Assembly: GCA_019694155.1 (NCBI GenBank)
Contig: JAIBCN010000204.1
Span: forward strand, 1-62,501
Reading direction: 5' to 3'
DNA from: Vicinamibacteria bacterium
Lineage (GTDB): Bacteria; Acidobacteriota; Vicinamibacteria; Fen-336; JAGNNV01
Length of the DNA stretch: 62,501 nucleotides
The translations under genes and the position numbers were made by a program. Position 1 is the stretch's first letter, and each line of letters begins with the position of its first letter. The notes below the pieces were generated by a model, which saw only the letters and a list, made by a program, of their open reading frames with translations, searched no databases and was not told where the DNA came from. Shown in pieces: positions 42,969 through 51,107 of this stretch.

Positions 42969-43558
42969 ACACGCATCGTCACCTTGAAAGCGAAGAGATC
43001 TTCGAACGGCTGACCGAATCCGGCGGGGCCGCTCCGGAAGTCGCCGGCTGTCCTTCCTGCGAGGCCGAGGCCCGCTCGCTCTCCCTGTTCCTCGCCGAGC
43101 TGAAGCGGGTCGACGCCTCGAGCGTCGCCACCACCGAGTGGGACGACGTCCTGATGCGCCGGCGGATTCGCGAGGCGGTGGCGCAGGAGAAGCCGCACGG
43201 CCGTTCCCTCTTCGATCGGTTCTTCATCCTGCGGCCCGTGTTCGTCTCCGCGATGGTGGCGAGCATCGCCCTCGTGGTCTGGAGCCCGCTGGCCTCGCGC
43301 GTCGCCGACCCCGGCCACCGCGTGGTTTCCTCGACGCCCTCCGCGCGTATCCCCGCCTGGACCCCCCTTCCCGACGAGTCCGAGGACGAGGGCCTCGCGG
43401 TGCTCGCGGCCTGGACGCCGAACGAGGACGAGGTGGCGATCGCGCGGTGTCACTTCGCGTGCCTCTCCGGGCTCAGCGACCACGAAGAAGACAATCTCAT
43501 GAACGCCGTCGCCACGACCGTGGCGCGGTCCCCTCTCACCGAAGCCAGTCCCCTATGA
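42965..43558 (+). CDS. Putative anti-sigma factor, single-pass membrane protein
   Basis: The 197-residue protein has an N-terminal cytoplasmic part with two Cys (AGCPSCEAEA) and one membrane segment (FVSAMVASIALVVWSPLA, residues ~92-109). The C-terminal part after it is extracytoplasmic and acidic. It fits the place and build of anti-sigma factors that hold the ECF protein at the membrane. The zinc-binding signature H-x3-C-x2-C is incomplete, since the position four before the first Cys is Glu instead of His. It may therefore be a degenerate ZAS domain. It overlaps both neighbours by four bases. Confidence 0.8.
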   Translation: MNTHRHLESEEIFERLTESGGAAPEVAGCPSCEAEARSLSLFLAELKRVDASSVATTEWDDVLMRRRIREAVAQEKPHGRSLFDRFFILRPVFVSAMVASIALVVWSPLASRVADPGHRVVSSTPSARIPAWTPLPDESEDEGLAVLAAWTPNEDEVAIARCHFACLSGLSDHEEDNLMNAVATTVARSPLTEASPL

Positions 43559-44136
43559 CCCGACGATTCGAACTCCGCGCTCTCGCGCCCTTGCTCATGG
43601 CGGGTCTTCTCGCCCCGCCCGCCTCCATGGCCGGCGCCGACGATCAGGCGCCGGGGCAGGCTCAGCCCGCGCCGAAGCAGAGGGCCGAGCGCCGCGACGC
43701 GTCAGACACTCCGGCCGCGCACGTGCCCGTCCTGCGCGACGAGACCTTCCGCCTGATGGACGCCTATCTCATCAGCAATCTCCAGGAAAGCGTCGGGCTC
43801 ACCGACGAACAGTTCGCGAAGGTGATGCCTCTCGTCAAGAAGCTCCAGTCCGACCGGCGCGATTTCGCCCGCCGGCGCATGCAGGCGCTTCGTTCCCTTC
43901 GCAAGACTCTCCTGTCGGGGGCGGCGACCGAGGCCGGCGTGGCCGATCTCCTGAAGGAGGTCAAGACCGCGAGCGCCGAGGAGCGCGCGGCCACCGTGAG
44001 GAACACCGAGGCTCTCGATGCCGCCCTGACCCCCCTTCAGCAGGCGAAGTTCCGGGTCTTCGAGGCCGAGGTCGACATCCGTCTCCGCCACCTTCTGGCC
44101 CGCAGTCAGGACAAGGACAAGCCCTCGTCCCGCTGA
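43555..44136 (+). CDS. Second exported Spy/CpxP-like protein
   Basis: The 193-residue protein has a signal peptide (LRALAPLLMAGLLAPPASMA) and a Gln/Pro/Ala-rich linker. The mainly helical domain contains NLQESVGLTDEQFAKVMPLV and DRRDFARRRMQALRSLRKTL, with DAALTPLQQAKFRVFEAEVD, again LTxxQ-like. It starts by ATGA overlap with the anti-sigma gene, so all three genes are one unit. It is likely a periplasmic sensor or chaperone acting with the anti-sigma. It has the same design as the protein at 41597 but is not closely similar to it. Confidence 0.78.
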   Translation: MTRRFELRALAPLLMAGLLAPPASMAGADDQAPGQAQPAPKQRAERRDASDTPAAHVPVLRDETFRLMDAYLISNLQESVGLTDEQFAKVMPLVKKLQSDRRDFARRRMQALRSLRKTLLSGAATEAGVADLLKEVKTASAEERAATVRNTEALDAALTPLQQAKFRVFEAEVDIRLRHLLARSQDKDKPSSR

Positions 44137-44175
44137 CTCGCCCGGGCCGCCGCGGATGACCGGCTGGCCCCTCGG

Positions 44176-44200
44176 TAAGTCAAACCCCGATCGTGACTTA
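44176..44200. promoter_or_regulatory. Inverted repeat upstream of the lysine aminotransferase gene
   Basis: TAAGTCA (44176-44182) and TGACTTA (44194-44200) form a perfect 7-bp inverted repeat with an 11-base spacer, 112 bases upstream of the ATG at 44312. It could be an operator. TAGACT at 44237 might be a -10. Neither is proved. Confidence 0.35.
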
Positions 44201-44311
44201 TGGGCGGCGACTTCGGCCGCGTCCGGGTGCTTGTGTTAGACTCCCGCGGCCCAGAAGACGCCGGTGTGGAAGTCTCCTGCGCAGCCAACCCTCCTCTGTC
44301 AGCGTCGCGCC

Positions 44312-45667
44312 ATGACCCACTCGACTCTCCTTGAGATCGCCCCGCAGGACGTGCATCAGGTGGTCGCTCGTCATCTGCTCGTCGACGCCTTCGACTTCGT
44401 TTTCGATATCGAGAAGAGTCAGGGCGCCTGGCTCCACGATTCCAGGAGCGGCCGCAAGCTCCTGGACTTCATGACCTTCATCGCGAGCTCGCCCATCGGG
44501 TACAACCACCCGAAAACGAAGGATCAGGCGTTCCTCGCCCGCCTTCTCAAGGTGGCGCAGGTCAAGCCATCGCTCTCCGATGTCTACTCGGTGGAGTACG
44601 CGGGCTTCCTCGAGACCTTCGCGCGTGTGGCCATGCCCGCCTACCTGCCCCACGCGTTCTTCGTCGAGGGCGGCACCCTCGGCGTCGAGAACACGCTCAA
44701 GGTCGCGATCGACTACAAGGTCCGCCAGAACTGGCGCGCGGGGGGCGACCGTGCGAAGGAGCGGGGCCACCAGATCGTTCATTTCAAGGAAGCGTTCCAC
44801 GGCCGTTCGGGTTACTGCCTCTCCCTCACCAACACCGACCCCGCGAAGACCGACCTCTTCCCCAAGTTCCCCTGGCCGCGCCTCGAGAACCCGAAGCTCC
44901 GCTTCCCGCTCACCGCGGAGGCGGCGGGGGACGTGGCGGCGAGCGAACAGCGGTCGCTCGAGCAGCTGCGCAAGGCCTTCGAGGATTTCGGCGACGACAT
45001 CGCCGGCATCCTCATCGAGCCCATCCAGGGCGAGGGCGGTGACAACCACTTCCGGCCCGAGTTCATTCAGGCGCTGAAGGCGATCGCCGACTCCATGAAC
45101 TGCTTCTTCATCGTCGATGAAGTGCAGACGGGCATCGGCCTCACCGGGAAGTTCTGGGCGCACGAGCACTACGGCGTCGAGCCGGACGCGCTCGCTTTCG
45201 GCAAGAAGACCCAGACCTGCGGATGCCTCGTGGGGACCAAGGTCGACCGCGAGCCCGAGAACGCCTTCAAGACCAAGTCGCGGATCAACTCCACCTGGGG
45301 CGGCAACCTCACCGATATGGTCCGTTTCCAGCGGTTTCTCGAGATCATCGAGGAGGACAGGCTGGTCGAAAACGCCCGCGTGGTGGGGGAGCATCTCCTT
45401 TCCGGCCTGCGCGGCATCGAGGCCGAGTTCCCCTCCCTCGTCTCGAACAGCCGGGGTCGCGGCCTCATGATCGCTTTCGACACCGCGGCCGACTCGCGCA
45501 AGGCCCTGCTCGCCAAGTGCTTCGAGCACGGCATGCTCGCCCTGCCCTGCGGTTCCCGGTCGGTCCGCTTCCGTCCGCCCCTGACTCTCACGCGTTCCGA
45601 GGCCGATCAGGGCCTCGACATCCTGCGCCGCGCACTTCAATCACTCCCCGGAGGAGCTCAGAAATGA
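44312..45667 (+). CDS. lat: L-lysine 6-transaminase (lysine epsilon-aminotransferase)
   Basis: The 451-residue class III PLP-dependent enzyme moves the epsilon-amino group of lysine to 2-oxoglutarate, giving aminoadipate semialdehyde. Visible are the family markers FVEGGTLGVENTLKVAIDYK, HFKEAFHGRSGYCLSLTNTD, FIVDEVQTGIGLTGKFW with the PLP Asp, and DALAFGKKTQTCG with the catalytic Lys. The late INSTWGGNLTDMVR is typical of Lat. The length agrees with LAT (~450). It overlaps the next small gene by four bases (ATGA). The activity fits lysine degradation or piperideine-6-carboxylate formation. No aminoadipate semialdehyde dehydrogenase is in the window. Confidence 0.92.
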   Translation: MTHSTLLEIAPQDVHQVVARHLLVDAFDFVFDIEKSQGAWLHDSRSGRKLLDFMTFIASSPIGYNHPKTKDQAFLARLLKVAQVKPSLSDVYSVEYAGFLETFARVAMPAYLPHAFFVEGGTLGVENTLKVAIDYKVRQNWRAGGDRAKERGHQIVHFKEAFHGRSGYCLSLTNTDPAKTDLFPKFPWPRLENPKLRFPLTAEAAGDVAASEQRSLEQLRKAFEDFGDDIAGILIEPIQGEGGDNHFRPEFIQALKAIADSMNCFFIVDEVQTGIGLTGKFWAHEHYGVEPDALAFGKKTQTCGCLVGTKVDREPENAFKTKSRINSTWGGNLTDMVRFQRFLEIIEEDRLVENARVVGEHLLSGLRGIEAEFPSLVSNSRGRGLMIAFDTAADSRKALLAKCFEHGMLALPCGSRSVRFRPPLTLTRSEADQGLDILRRALQSLPGGAQK

Positions 45668-45891
45668 TCGAAAACGAAGCCGCAATCTTCATCGCGAACG
45701 ACGCGATGGCCGAGATCATCAAGGCGAAGAGCGCCAAAGGAAAGATGGTGCGCGTCGCCGATGAGGGCTACTACGAAGTCCGGCTCGTGTTGAACGGCAA
45801 GAACCACACCGCCTACCTCCCGATTTCCACGACCGTGGTCGTGTCCGCCACGCCCGAGGGCGAATTCGCGTCCATCCCGGTGGAGCGCTGA
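45664..45891 (+). CDS. Conserved small protein of unknown function (75 residues)
   Basis: It starts at the ATG within the lat stop (ATGA) and has GGAGG upstream, so it is coupled to lat. The sequence MIENEAAIFIANDAMAEIIK, with YYEVRLVLNGKNHTAYLPIS and a final FASIPVER, has a compact alpha plus beta pattern and no signal, metal motif or membrane segment. I do not recognise a family. The strict coupling suggests it helps or tunes the aminotransferase. Confidence 0.75.
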   Translation: MIENEAAIFIANDAMAEIIKAKSAKGKMVRVADEGYYEVRLVLNGKNHTAYLPISTTVVVSATPEGEFASIPVER

Positions 45892-45982
45892 GCGGCAGCC
45901 CGACCCTTTCCTGACGCGATCCTTCGGGCGCCTCGCGCCCCCGTCAGCGCATTCGAAAAAACTTCCTGGAGACAAAACCTGC

Positions 45983-47014
45983 ATGCCTCGTGATCTGAAG
46001 ATCATTCACATCGGCCTTGGCCCCATCGGCATGGGCATAGCCAAGATGGTCCTCGTCAAGGAGGGCCTCAAGGTCGTGGGCGCCTGCGACTCCGCGGCCG
46101 AGAAGGCCAACAAGGACCTGGGCGACGTGCTCGGCCTCGGCAAGAAGCTCCGCATCAAGGTCGCGGGCGATCCCGTCAAGTTCATCAAGAGCGCCAAGGC
46201 CGATGTGGCCGTGGTTTCAACCACGTCCTCGGCCAAGGTGGTGAAGGCGACCATCGAAGCTCTCATCAACCGCGGCATCAACGTGGTGACCACGTGCGAG
46301 GAGTTCGCCTACCCCGTGCCCGCGAACACCAAGGTCTTCCGCGATCTCGACGTCATCGCGCGCAAGAAGAAGGTGTCCGTCCTCGGCACCGGCGTCAACC
46401 CCGGCTTCGCCATGGACGCCCTCGCCCTCACCATGACCGCGCCCTGCGAGTCGGTCACCCGGGTGTCCGTCACCCGCATCGTCGACGCGGGAACCCGCCG
46501 CCTGCCCCTCCAGCGCAAGGTCGGCGCCGGCCTCTCCCTCGCCCAGTTCAGCCGCGCGAAGGCGGAGGGCACCGTCCGCCACGTGGGCCTGCCCGAGTCC
46601 GTGCAGATGATCGCCGACTCCCTCGGCTTCAAGCTCGAGCGCGTCGAGGAAACCCTCGAACCCGCCATTGCCCCGCGCGACCTCAATACCGATTACCTCC
46701 GCATCGCGGCCGGTACGGCCGCCGGCATCAAGCAGAGCGCCCGCGGCTACACGAAGACCGGCCTCGTGGTGAGCCTCGACCTCCACATGTACGTGGGCGC
46801 GGATTCGCCCAAGGACCACATCGTGATCGACGGCTCGCCCTCGATGGACATGACGGTCAAGGGCGGCATCGCGGGCGACATCGCGACCGCCGCCATCTCC
46901 GTGAACGCCATCCCCAAGGTGATGTCCGCCCGCCCGGGCGTCCTCACCATGCGCGACATCCCGCTGCTTCATTCGTACAACAAGGAAGAGGCGCGCAACC
47001 CGCCCAAGAAGTGA
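45983..47014 (+). CDS. Diaminopentanoate dehydrogenase/dihydrodipicolinate-reductase-like oxidoreductase
   Basis: The 343-residue NAD(P)-binding protein shows LKIIHIGLGPIGMGIAKMVL (Rossmann fold), VVGACDSAAEKANKDLGDVL, VVSTTSSAKVVKATIEALIN and NVVTTCEEFAYP. The C-terminal domain contains GTGVNPGFAMDALALTMTAP and a glycine-rich end GGIAGDIATAAISVNAIPKV. This is the shape of dihydrodipicolinate-reductase-like enzymes that reduce or oxidise amino acid derivatives, such as 2,4-diaminopentanoate dehydrogenase of ornithine breakdown. The true substrate may be a lysine product here, because it follows lat and the small gene after 91 bases. Confidence 0.85.
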   Translation: MPRDLKIIHIGLGPIGMGIAKMVLVKEGLKVVGACDSAAEKANKDLGDVLGLGKKLRIKVAGDPVKFIKSAKADVAVVSTTSSAKVVKATIEALINRGINVVTTCEEFAYPVPANTKVFRDLDVIARKKKVSVLGTGVNPGFAMDALALTMTAPCESVTRVSVTRIVDAGTRRLPLQRKVGAGLSLAQFSRAKAEGTVRHVGLPESVQMIADSLGFKLERVEETLEPAIAPRDLNTDYLRIAAGTAAGIKQSARGYTKTGLVVSLDLHMYVGADSPKDHIVIDGSPSMDMTVKGGIAGDIATAAISVNAIPKVMSARPGVLTMRDIPLLHSYNKEEARNPPKK

Positions 47015-47054
47015 AGTGAGGATTCGGCGCCTGGCGGCGCCTCAACCTCACTTC
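47013..47054 (+). terminator. Hairpin at the end of the lysine operon
   Basis: GAAGTGAGG (47013-47021) and CCTCACTTC (47046-47054) are complementary. The loop contains GGCGCC twice. It overlaps the stop codon of the previous gene. No T-run follows, so intrinsic termination is uncertain. The motif CAACCTCACTTC recurs at 47124. Confidence 0.5.
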
Positions 47055-47057
47055 ATA

Positions 47058-47102
47058 GGTTGCTTCGGGCCGGCTCCGACGGGGTGGGCCCTCGCAATGA
47101 CG
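47058..47102 (-). repeat. REP-like intergenic element, copy E (reverse)
   Basis: On the minus strand it begins GTCATTGCGAGGGCCCACCC and ends CCCGAAGCAACC. It keeps both conserved ends but has a more diverged middle than copies C and D. It follows immediately after the hairpin at 47013 and lies between two genes of the same direction, at the 3' end of the first. Confidence 0.7.
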
Positions 47103-47192
47103 ACGCCTGCTCGCGGTGGTGCCGCAACCTCACTTCCATCCCCGGTACGCTACTTGACACGACCAGACCCGCGTCCCTAGTGTGGGAGAGTC

Positions 47193-47885
47193 ATGTCTGG
47201 CTTCTTCTCCTCGCTCTGGACCGGGGTCGCGGGGTTCTTCGACACCCTGAGGAACACGGACTGGTCGGAGCGCCTTTCTCACCTTGAACTGCCCGCGATG
47301 TCGGTCGATCTGCTCCAGTCGATCGCGCTCGGCATAGCTCTTGCGGCCTGCGCGGGCCTCAGGGCCTGGCTCCCCATCTTCGCGGTCGGGGTTTCCGTGC
47401 GGCTCGGCGTGCTCCATCTCGGAGATTCCTTCCGCTTCCTCGGCGGGAACGTGGCCCTCACCGTGTTTGCCATCGCCACGGTCATCGAACTGCTCGCCGA
47501 CAAGGTCCCCGTGGTCGACCATGCGCTCGACGCGCTCTCCACCGTGCTCAAGCCCGTGGCGGGCATGGTCCTCGCTGCCTCCGTGATGTGGACGGTCGAC
47601 GACCCGATCGTGGCCCTCGCCCTCGGTTTGATGGTGGGTGCGCCCGCCTCCCTCGTCCCGCACACCGCCAAGGCCACGCTCAGGGGCGTGCTCTCGCCCA
47701 TCACGGCGGGACTCGCCGCGCCCATCCTCTCCTTTCTCGAAGACGTGATCGCCTTCGGCCTCGTGGCTCTGGCCATCCTCGCTCCCTTCGTGGTCGCGGC
47801 GGGATTCGTGCTCTTCGCTCTCGTCACCGGCAGGTTCTTCAGGAAGAAGATGACATCCAGCACCCCTCCCACGGTGACGGCATGA
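47193..47885 (+). CDS. DUF4126-family membrane protein
   Basis: The 230-residue protein has about five hydrophobic segments. They include SIALGIALAACAGLRAWLPI, VALTVFAIATVIELLADKVP, PVAGMVLAASVMWTVDD and LVALAILAPFVVAAGFVLFA, with the family-like ATVIELLADKVPVVDHALDA. This family has no assigned function. GGGAGAG lies directly before the ATG at 47193. It overlaps the VWFA gene by four bases (ATGA). A TTGACA at 47154 lies near but does not give convincing spacing to a start. Confidence 0.85.
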   Translation: MSGFFSSLWTGVAGFFDTLRNTDWSERLSHLELPAMSVDLLQSIALGIALAACAGLRAWLPIFAVGVSVRLGVLHLGDSFRFLGGNVALTVFAIATVIELLADKVPVVDHALDALSTVLKPVAGMVLAASVMWTVDDPIVALALGLMVGAPASLVPHTAKATLRGVLSPITAGLAAPILSFLEDVIAFGLVALAILAPFVVAAGFVLFALVTGRFFRKKMTSSTPPTVTA

Positions 47886-48802
47886 GCCCGTCGCCCCTGA
47901 TTCTGGGCGCGGCCCTCGCCGCCGCCGTCCACGCGTCGAACGCCGCCCCCGCCCAGGATCCGCAGCAGCGGCCTCCCATCGTCATTGGCGCCGAGGTCGA
48001 AGTGGTGTCGGTCCCGGTGCTGGTGTACGACAACGCCGGACGGTTCGTGGGTGATCTGAAGAAGGAAGAAATCCAGATCCTCGAGGACGGCGTTCCCCAG
48101 GAGATCATGTACCTCTCGAGCAGCACCGGGGAGGACCGCATTCCCCTCTCCATCGCCATGACCCTGGACACCTCCGGGAGCATGCAGCCGAGCGTCAAGT
48201 TCCTGAAGGAGGCCGCCACCTATTTTACGGGCAAGCTGGAGGGCTCGGACGAGGCGCTGGTGGTGCAGTTCAACGAGAGCGTGAAATCGAGCTCGGAGTT
48301 CACCGACGACACCGACCGCCTCGATGCCTTCATCAACGGGCTCCAGGTCTGGGGCGGGACGGCGCTCTACGACGCGGTGCTCTACAGCCTCGACCGTCTG
48401 CGCGACCGGCCCGGCCGCAAGGCCCTGCTTCTCCTCTCCGACGGCGACGACAACTCGAGCGTCGCCGGCAAGGCGCAGGTGACCGCCCTCGCCAAGTCGC
48501 TCGAGGTCTCGATCTACGCCGTGGGAATCCAGGGCTTCGACACGCCCCGGGGATTCCTCAAGAACCTCGCCGAGGACACGGGCGGCGCCTACTACTTTCC
48601 GAACAAGACGAGCGAGCTGATCAAGGTCTTCGAGGCCATCGCGAAGGATCTGAAGAACAGCTATCTCGTCGCCTACTCTCCCAAGCGCGCGGCCGACAAC
48701 ACGTACCGGAAGATCGAAGTGACGGTCAACCGGCCGGAGGTGAAGGTCAGGGTGCGGCCGGGTTACATGGCCGCGAAGAAACGGAGAAACCGGCAAGGGT
48801 AG
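47882..48802 (+). CDS. VWFA-related Acidobacterial-type exported protein
   Basis: The 306-residue protein has a signal peptide (LILGAALAAAVHASNAAPAQ) and then an N-terminal beta region (VSVPVLVYDNAGRFVGDLKK, EEIQILEDGVPQEI). The VWA domain has an intact MIDAS motif: LDTSGSMQPS, GGTALYDAVLYSL and LSDGDDNSS. The C-terminal end NSYLVAYSPKRAADNTYRKI with VTVNRPEVKVRVRPGYMAAK is the signature of the VWFA-related proteins of Acidobacteria. They are exported proteins that may bind a partner through a divalent metal. It is in one unit with the upstream DUF4126 gene. The next gene starts 17 bases later. Confidence 0.93.
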   Translation: MSPSPLILGAALAAAVHASNAAPAQDPQQRPPIVIGAEVEVVSVPVLVYDNAGRFVGDLKKEEIQILEDGVPQEIMYLSSSTGEDRIPLSIAMTLDTSGSMQPSVKFLKEAATYFTGKLEGSDEALVVQFNESVKSSSEFTDDTDRLDAFINGLQVWGGTALYDAVLYSLDRLRDRPGRKALLLLSDGDDNSSVAGKAQVTALAKSLEVSIYAVGIQGFDTPRGFLKNLAEDTGGAYYFPNKTSELIKVFEAIAKDLKNSYLVAYSPKRAADNTYRKIEVTVNRPEVKVRVRPGYMAAKKRRNRQG

Positions 48803-48819
48803 AATCGCGGCTTCCCCCC

Positions 48820-50475
48820 ATGCCAGCCACGCCCGAACTGCTCCTGAAATCGTCGGAAGGGGAGCGCCGAATCAAGGTCGAACGCGAACGTACGACCCTC
48901 GGGCGGTCGCGCGACGCGGACATCTTCATTCCCGACCAGTGGCTCTCGCGCATGCACGCGGAGATCCTGATGGACCGGGGCGGCCTCGTCATCGCGGACC
49001 TCGGCAGCAAGAACGGCACGCTCGTGAACGGCTCGCGCATCCAGGGCCCCACGCCCCTGCGCAAGGGCGATCAGATCAAGCTCGGCGATCACATGGTCAC
49101 CGTGCAATGGAGCCTCGCCGACGAGGAGACGGAAGACGACATCCAGGCCGTGGGCACGCGCGTCTTCTCCGTCCGCACCCTGCAGGAAGGCGTTCTCAAG
49201 GCGCCGAGCAGCGCCGAAGACCTCGTCCGCAAGAACCGCGTCCTCACTGTGCTCTCGGGCGCTGCCGCCGCTCTCCTCGCGCACAAGCCGATCTCCGAGA
49301 CCTTCGACCAGATCCTCGACATCCTCTTCGCCGCGGTGGAGGCGGAGCGCGGCGCCATCGCCCTGTTCGAGGGCCCGCCCGGCGCGCAACTCGCCGAGGT
49401 GAAGGCCAGCAAGACGCGGCGCGGAGAGCCGATCCTGCGGGTGAGCCGCTCGATCTCGCGCCGGGTGCTCAAGGAGCAGGTTTCGATCCTCCTTCCGAAC
49501 GTCCTCGAGGACGCGGTGTTCAAGTCCGAACAGAGCATCGTGACCACGGGCATCCGATCCGCGATGTGCGCGCCGCTCTGGCACTCGGACGGCGGCAAGG
49601 AATCGGTCATCGGCGTCGTGTACCTCGACTCGCGCGAACGCACCCACACCTTCTCCGAAGAAGATCTCGAACTCGTCACCGCTCTCGCGAGCGTGGCCGC
49701 GGCCAAGATCGAGAACGCGCGGCTCCTCGAGGAGAGCCTCGAGAAGCGCCGCCTCGAGGAGGACATGCGCGTCGCCGCCGAGATCCAGCGTTCCATGCTG
49801 CCCAAGGCCTCGCCCAGCATCGACGGCTACGACGTGGCCGCGGGAACCGAGCCCTGCCGGGCGGTGGGCGGCGACTATTTCGATTTCCATGTCACGAAGG
49901 ACCGGCTCACCTTCGTCCTCGGCGACGTTTCCGGCAAAGGCACGGGCGCGGCCCTCATCATGACCATCCTGCGGGCGGCGGTGCGCGACCACTGGCTGGA
50001 TGACGACCTCACCCAGGCCCTGAACGAGATGAACAATCTCGTCACCCAGAACGTGCCCGCCAACAAGTACGTCACCTTCTTCCTCGGCCGCCTCGATCTC
50101 AACACCGGCCATCTCGACTACGTGAACGCGGGCCACAACGCGCCCATCCTCTCGCGGGCCTCGGGCGCCGTCGACCGCCTGAAGACGGGCGGCATGGTGC
50201 TGGGCCTCTTCGAAGACGCGGCCTACGAAAAGGGCTCCACCCGCCTCGACCCTCTTGACCGCCTGGTCGTCTTCACCGACGGCTTCTCCGAGACATGGAA
50301 CAGCAAGGGCGAGGAACTGGGCGAGGAAGGGCTCACGAAGTTCGTGCTGGACGTCAAGGGCGCTTCGGCTTTGGCCATGAAGGACCACCTGCTCAAGAAG
50401 GCCGACGAATTCGCCGAGGGTTTGAAGGCCACTGACGACCGCACCATCATCGTGGTCTGCCGGAAGCCGGCCTAG
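48820..50475 (+). CDS. FHA-GAF-PP2C (SpoIIE/RsbU-type) protein phosphatase
   Basis: The 551-residue cytoplasmic protein has an N-terminal FHA domain (TTLGRSRDADIFIPDQWLSR and LGSKNGTLVNGSRIQG). A GAF domain occupies about residues 140-310 (LDILFAAVEAERGAIALFEG, SAMCAPLWHSDG, GVVYLDSRER), and a short coiled coil follows. The SpoIIE-type PP2C domain shows EIQRSMLPKASP, GGDYFDFHVTKDRLTFVLGD, VSGKGTGAALIMTILRAAVR, VNAGHNAPIL and FTDGFSETWN, with the metal Asp residues. It would dephosphorylate Ser/Thr-phosphorylated targets such as anti-anti-sigma factors. The FHA domain could recruit it to phosphothreonine proteins. Confidence 0.94.
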   Translation: MPATPELLLKSSEGERRIKVERERTTLGRSRDADIFIPDQWLSRMHAEILMDRGGLVIADLGSKNGTLVNGSRIQGPTPLRKGDQIKLGDHMVTVQWSLADEETEDDIQAVGTRVFSVRTLQEGVLKAPSSAEDLVRKNRVLTVLSGAAAALLAHKPISETFDQILDILFAAVEAERGAIALFEGPPGAQLAEVKASKTRRGEPILRVSRSISRRVLKEQVSILLPNVLEDAVFKSEQSIVTTGIRSAMCAPLWHSDGGKESVIGVVYLDSRERTHTFSEEDLELVTALASVAAAKIENARLLEESLEKRRLEEDMRVAAEIQRSMLPKASPSIDGYDVAAGTEPCRAVGGDYFDFHVTKDRLTFVLGDVSGKGTGAALIMTILRAAVRDHWLDDDLTQALNEMNNLVTQNVPANKYVTFFLGRLDLNTGHLDYVNAGHNAPILSRASGAVDRLKTGGMVLGLFEDAAYEKGSTRLDPLDRLVVFTDGFSETWNSKGEELGEEGLTKFVLDVKGASALAMKDHLLKKADEFAEGLKATDDRTIIVVCRKPA

Positions 50476-50496
50476 CCGGCGGGCTTCAACAAGCCG

Positions 50497-51057
50497 CTAT
50501 CCCTTGCGGGACGTCCGTCCCGCGCGGAGAGCCACGAGTTCGGCGTCGAGGGTGGACACCTGGGTCTTGAGGCGCTGCACTTCGGCGGCGAGGCGCGTCT
50601 CTTCGGGTGACTTCGAGGGCAGCGAGGCCCGCAGAAGCAGCCGGAGGGCGAGGCTCCCGACCGCGCGGATGCGGGAGAGCGGCGATCCCGCGAAGGACCA
50701 GTTGCGGGAATGGCCGAGAGCGATGAGGGCGCCCGTCGTGCCCGGGGCCTCGAGGCGCAGGAGAAGCAGGGAGGCGAGGCGGGGCGGGCCGGCGATGCCG
50801 CGTTCGGTGAGTTCGGCCGCCGTGTCCATCCTCTGGGTCTGCTGGTCGCCGAGAAGCGCGGGCAGTTTCGGACCGATCTCTCCAAGCCCCGGGGCCAGCG
50901 TGAAGTGAAGCAGGCCGCGATCGGTCCGGGCCACGATCTCGCCGCCTTCGAAGCGCTCGAAGGCAAGGAGGGTCGCGCGCACGCGTTCGAGCAGCGCCTC
51001 GGGATGGGGAGCCGCCTCGGCCACGGCGAGGAGATCCTGAATCGTCTGCTGGAACAT
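50497..51057 (-). CDS. Hypothetical protein with GAF-like core and C-terminal coiled coil
   Basis: The 186-residue protein is apparently soluble. It has an N-terminal helix (MFQQTIQDLLAVAEAAPHPE), a middle alpha/beta region (LLHFTLAPGLGEIGPKLPAL, ASLLLLRLEAPGTTGALIAL) resembling a GAF fold, and a C-terminal coiled coil (LAAEVQRLKTQVSTLDAELV). I do not recognise a family by name. The gene is convergent with the phosphatase gene (21 bases apart) and divergent from ymdB (50 bases apart). It may belong to the same signalling group, but this is only positional. Confidence 0.65.
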   Translation of the reverse strand: MFQQTIQDLLAVAEAAPHPEALLERVRATLLAFERFEGGEIVARTDRGLLHFTLAPGLGEIGPKLPALLGDQQTQRMDTAAELTERGIAGPPRLASLLLLRLEAPGTTGALIALGHSRNWSFAGSPLSRIRAVGSLALRLLLRASLPSKSPEETRLAAEVQRLKTQVSTLDAELVALRAGRTSRKG

Positions 51058-51107
51058 GTAACCTTGCGTGTGTCTTTCTCTCTGAAGTTTCCCGGTCCAA
51101 TGTTGCC

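Noticed and set aside
47154..47183. Promoter TTGACA-N18-TAGTGT before the DUF4126 gene
   Set aside because: The predicted start would lie about 3 bases before the ATG and would cut off the GGGAGAG ribosome site, so it is not convincing.
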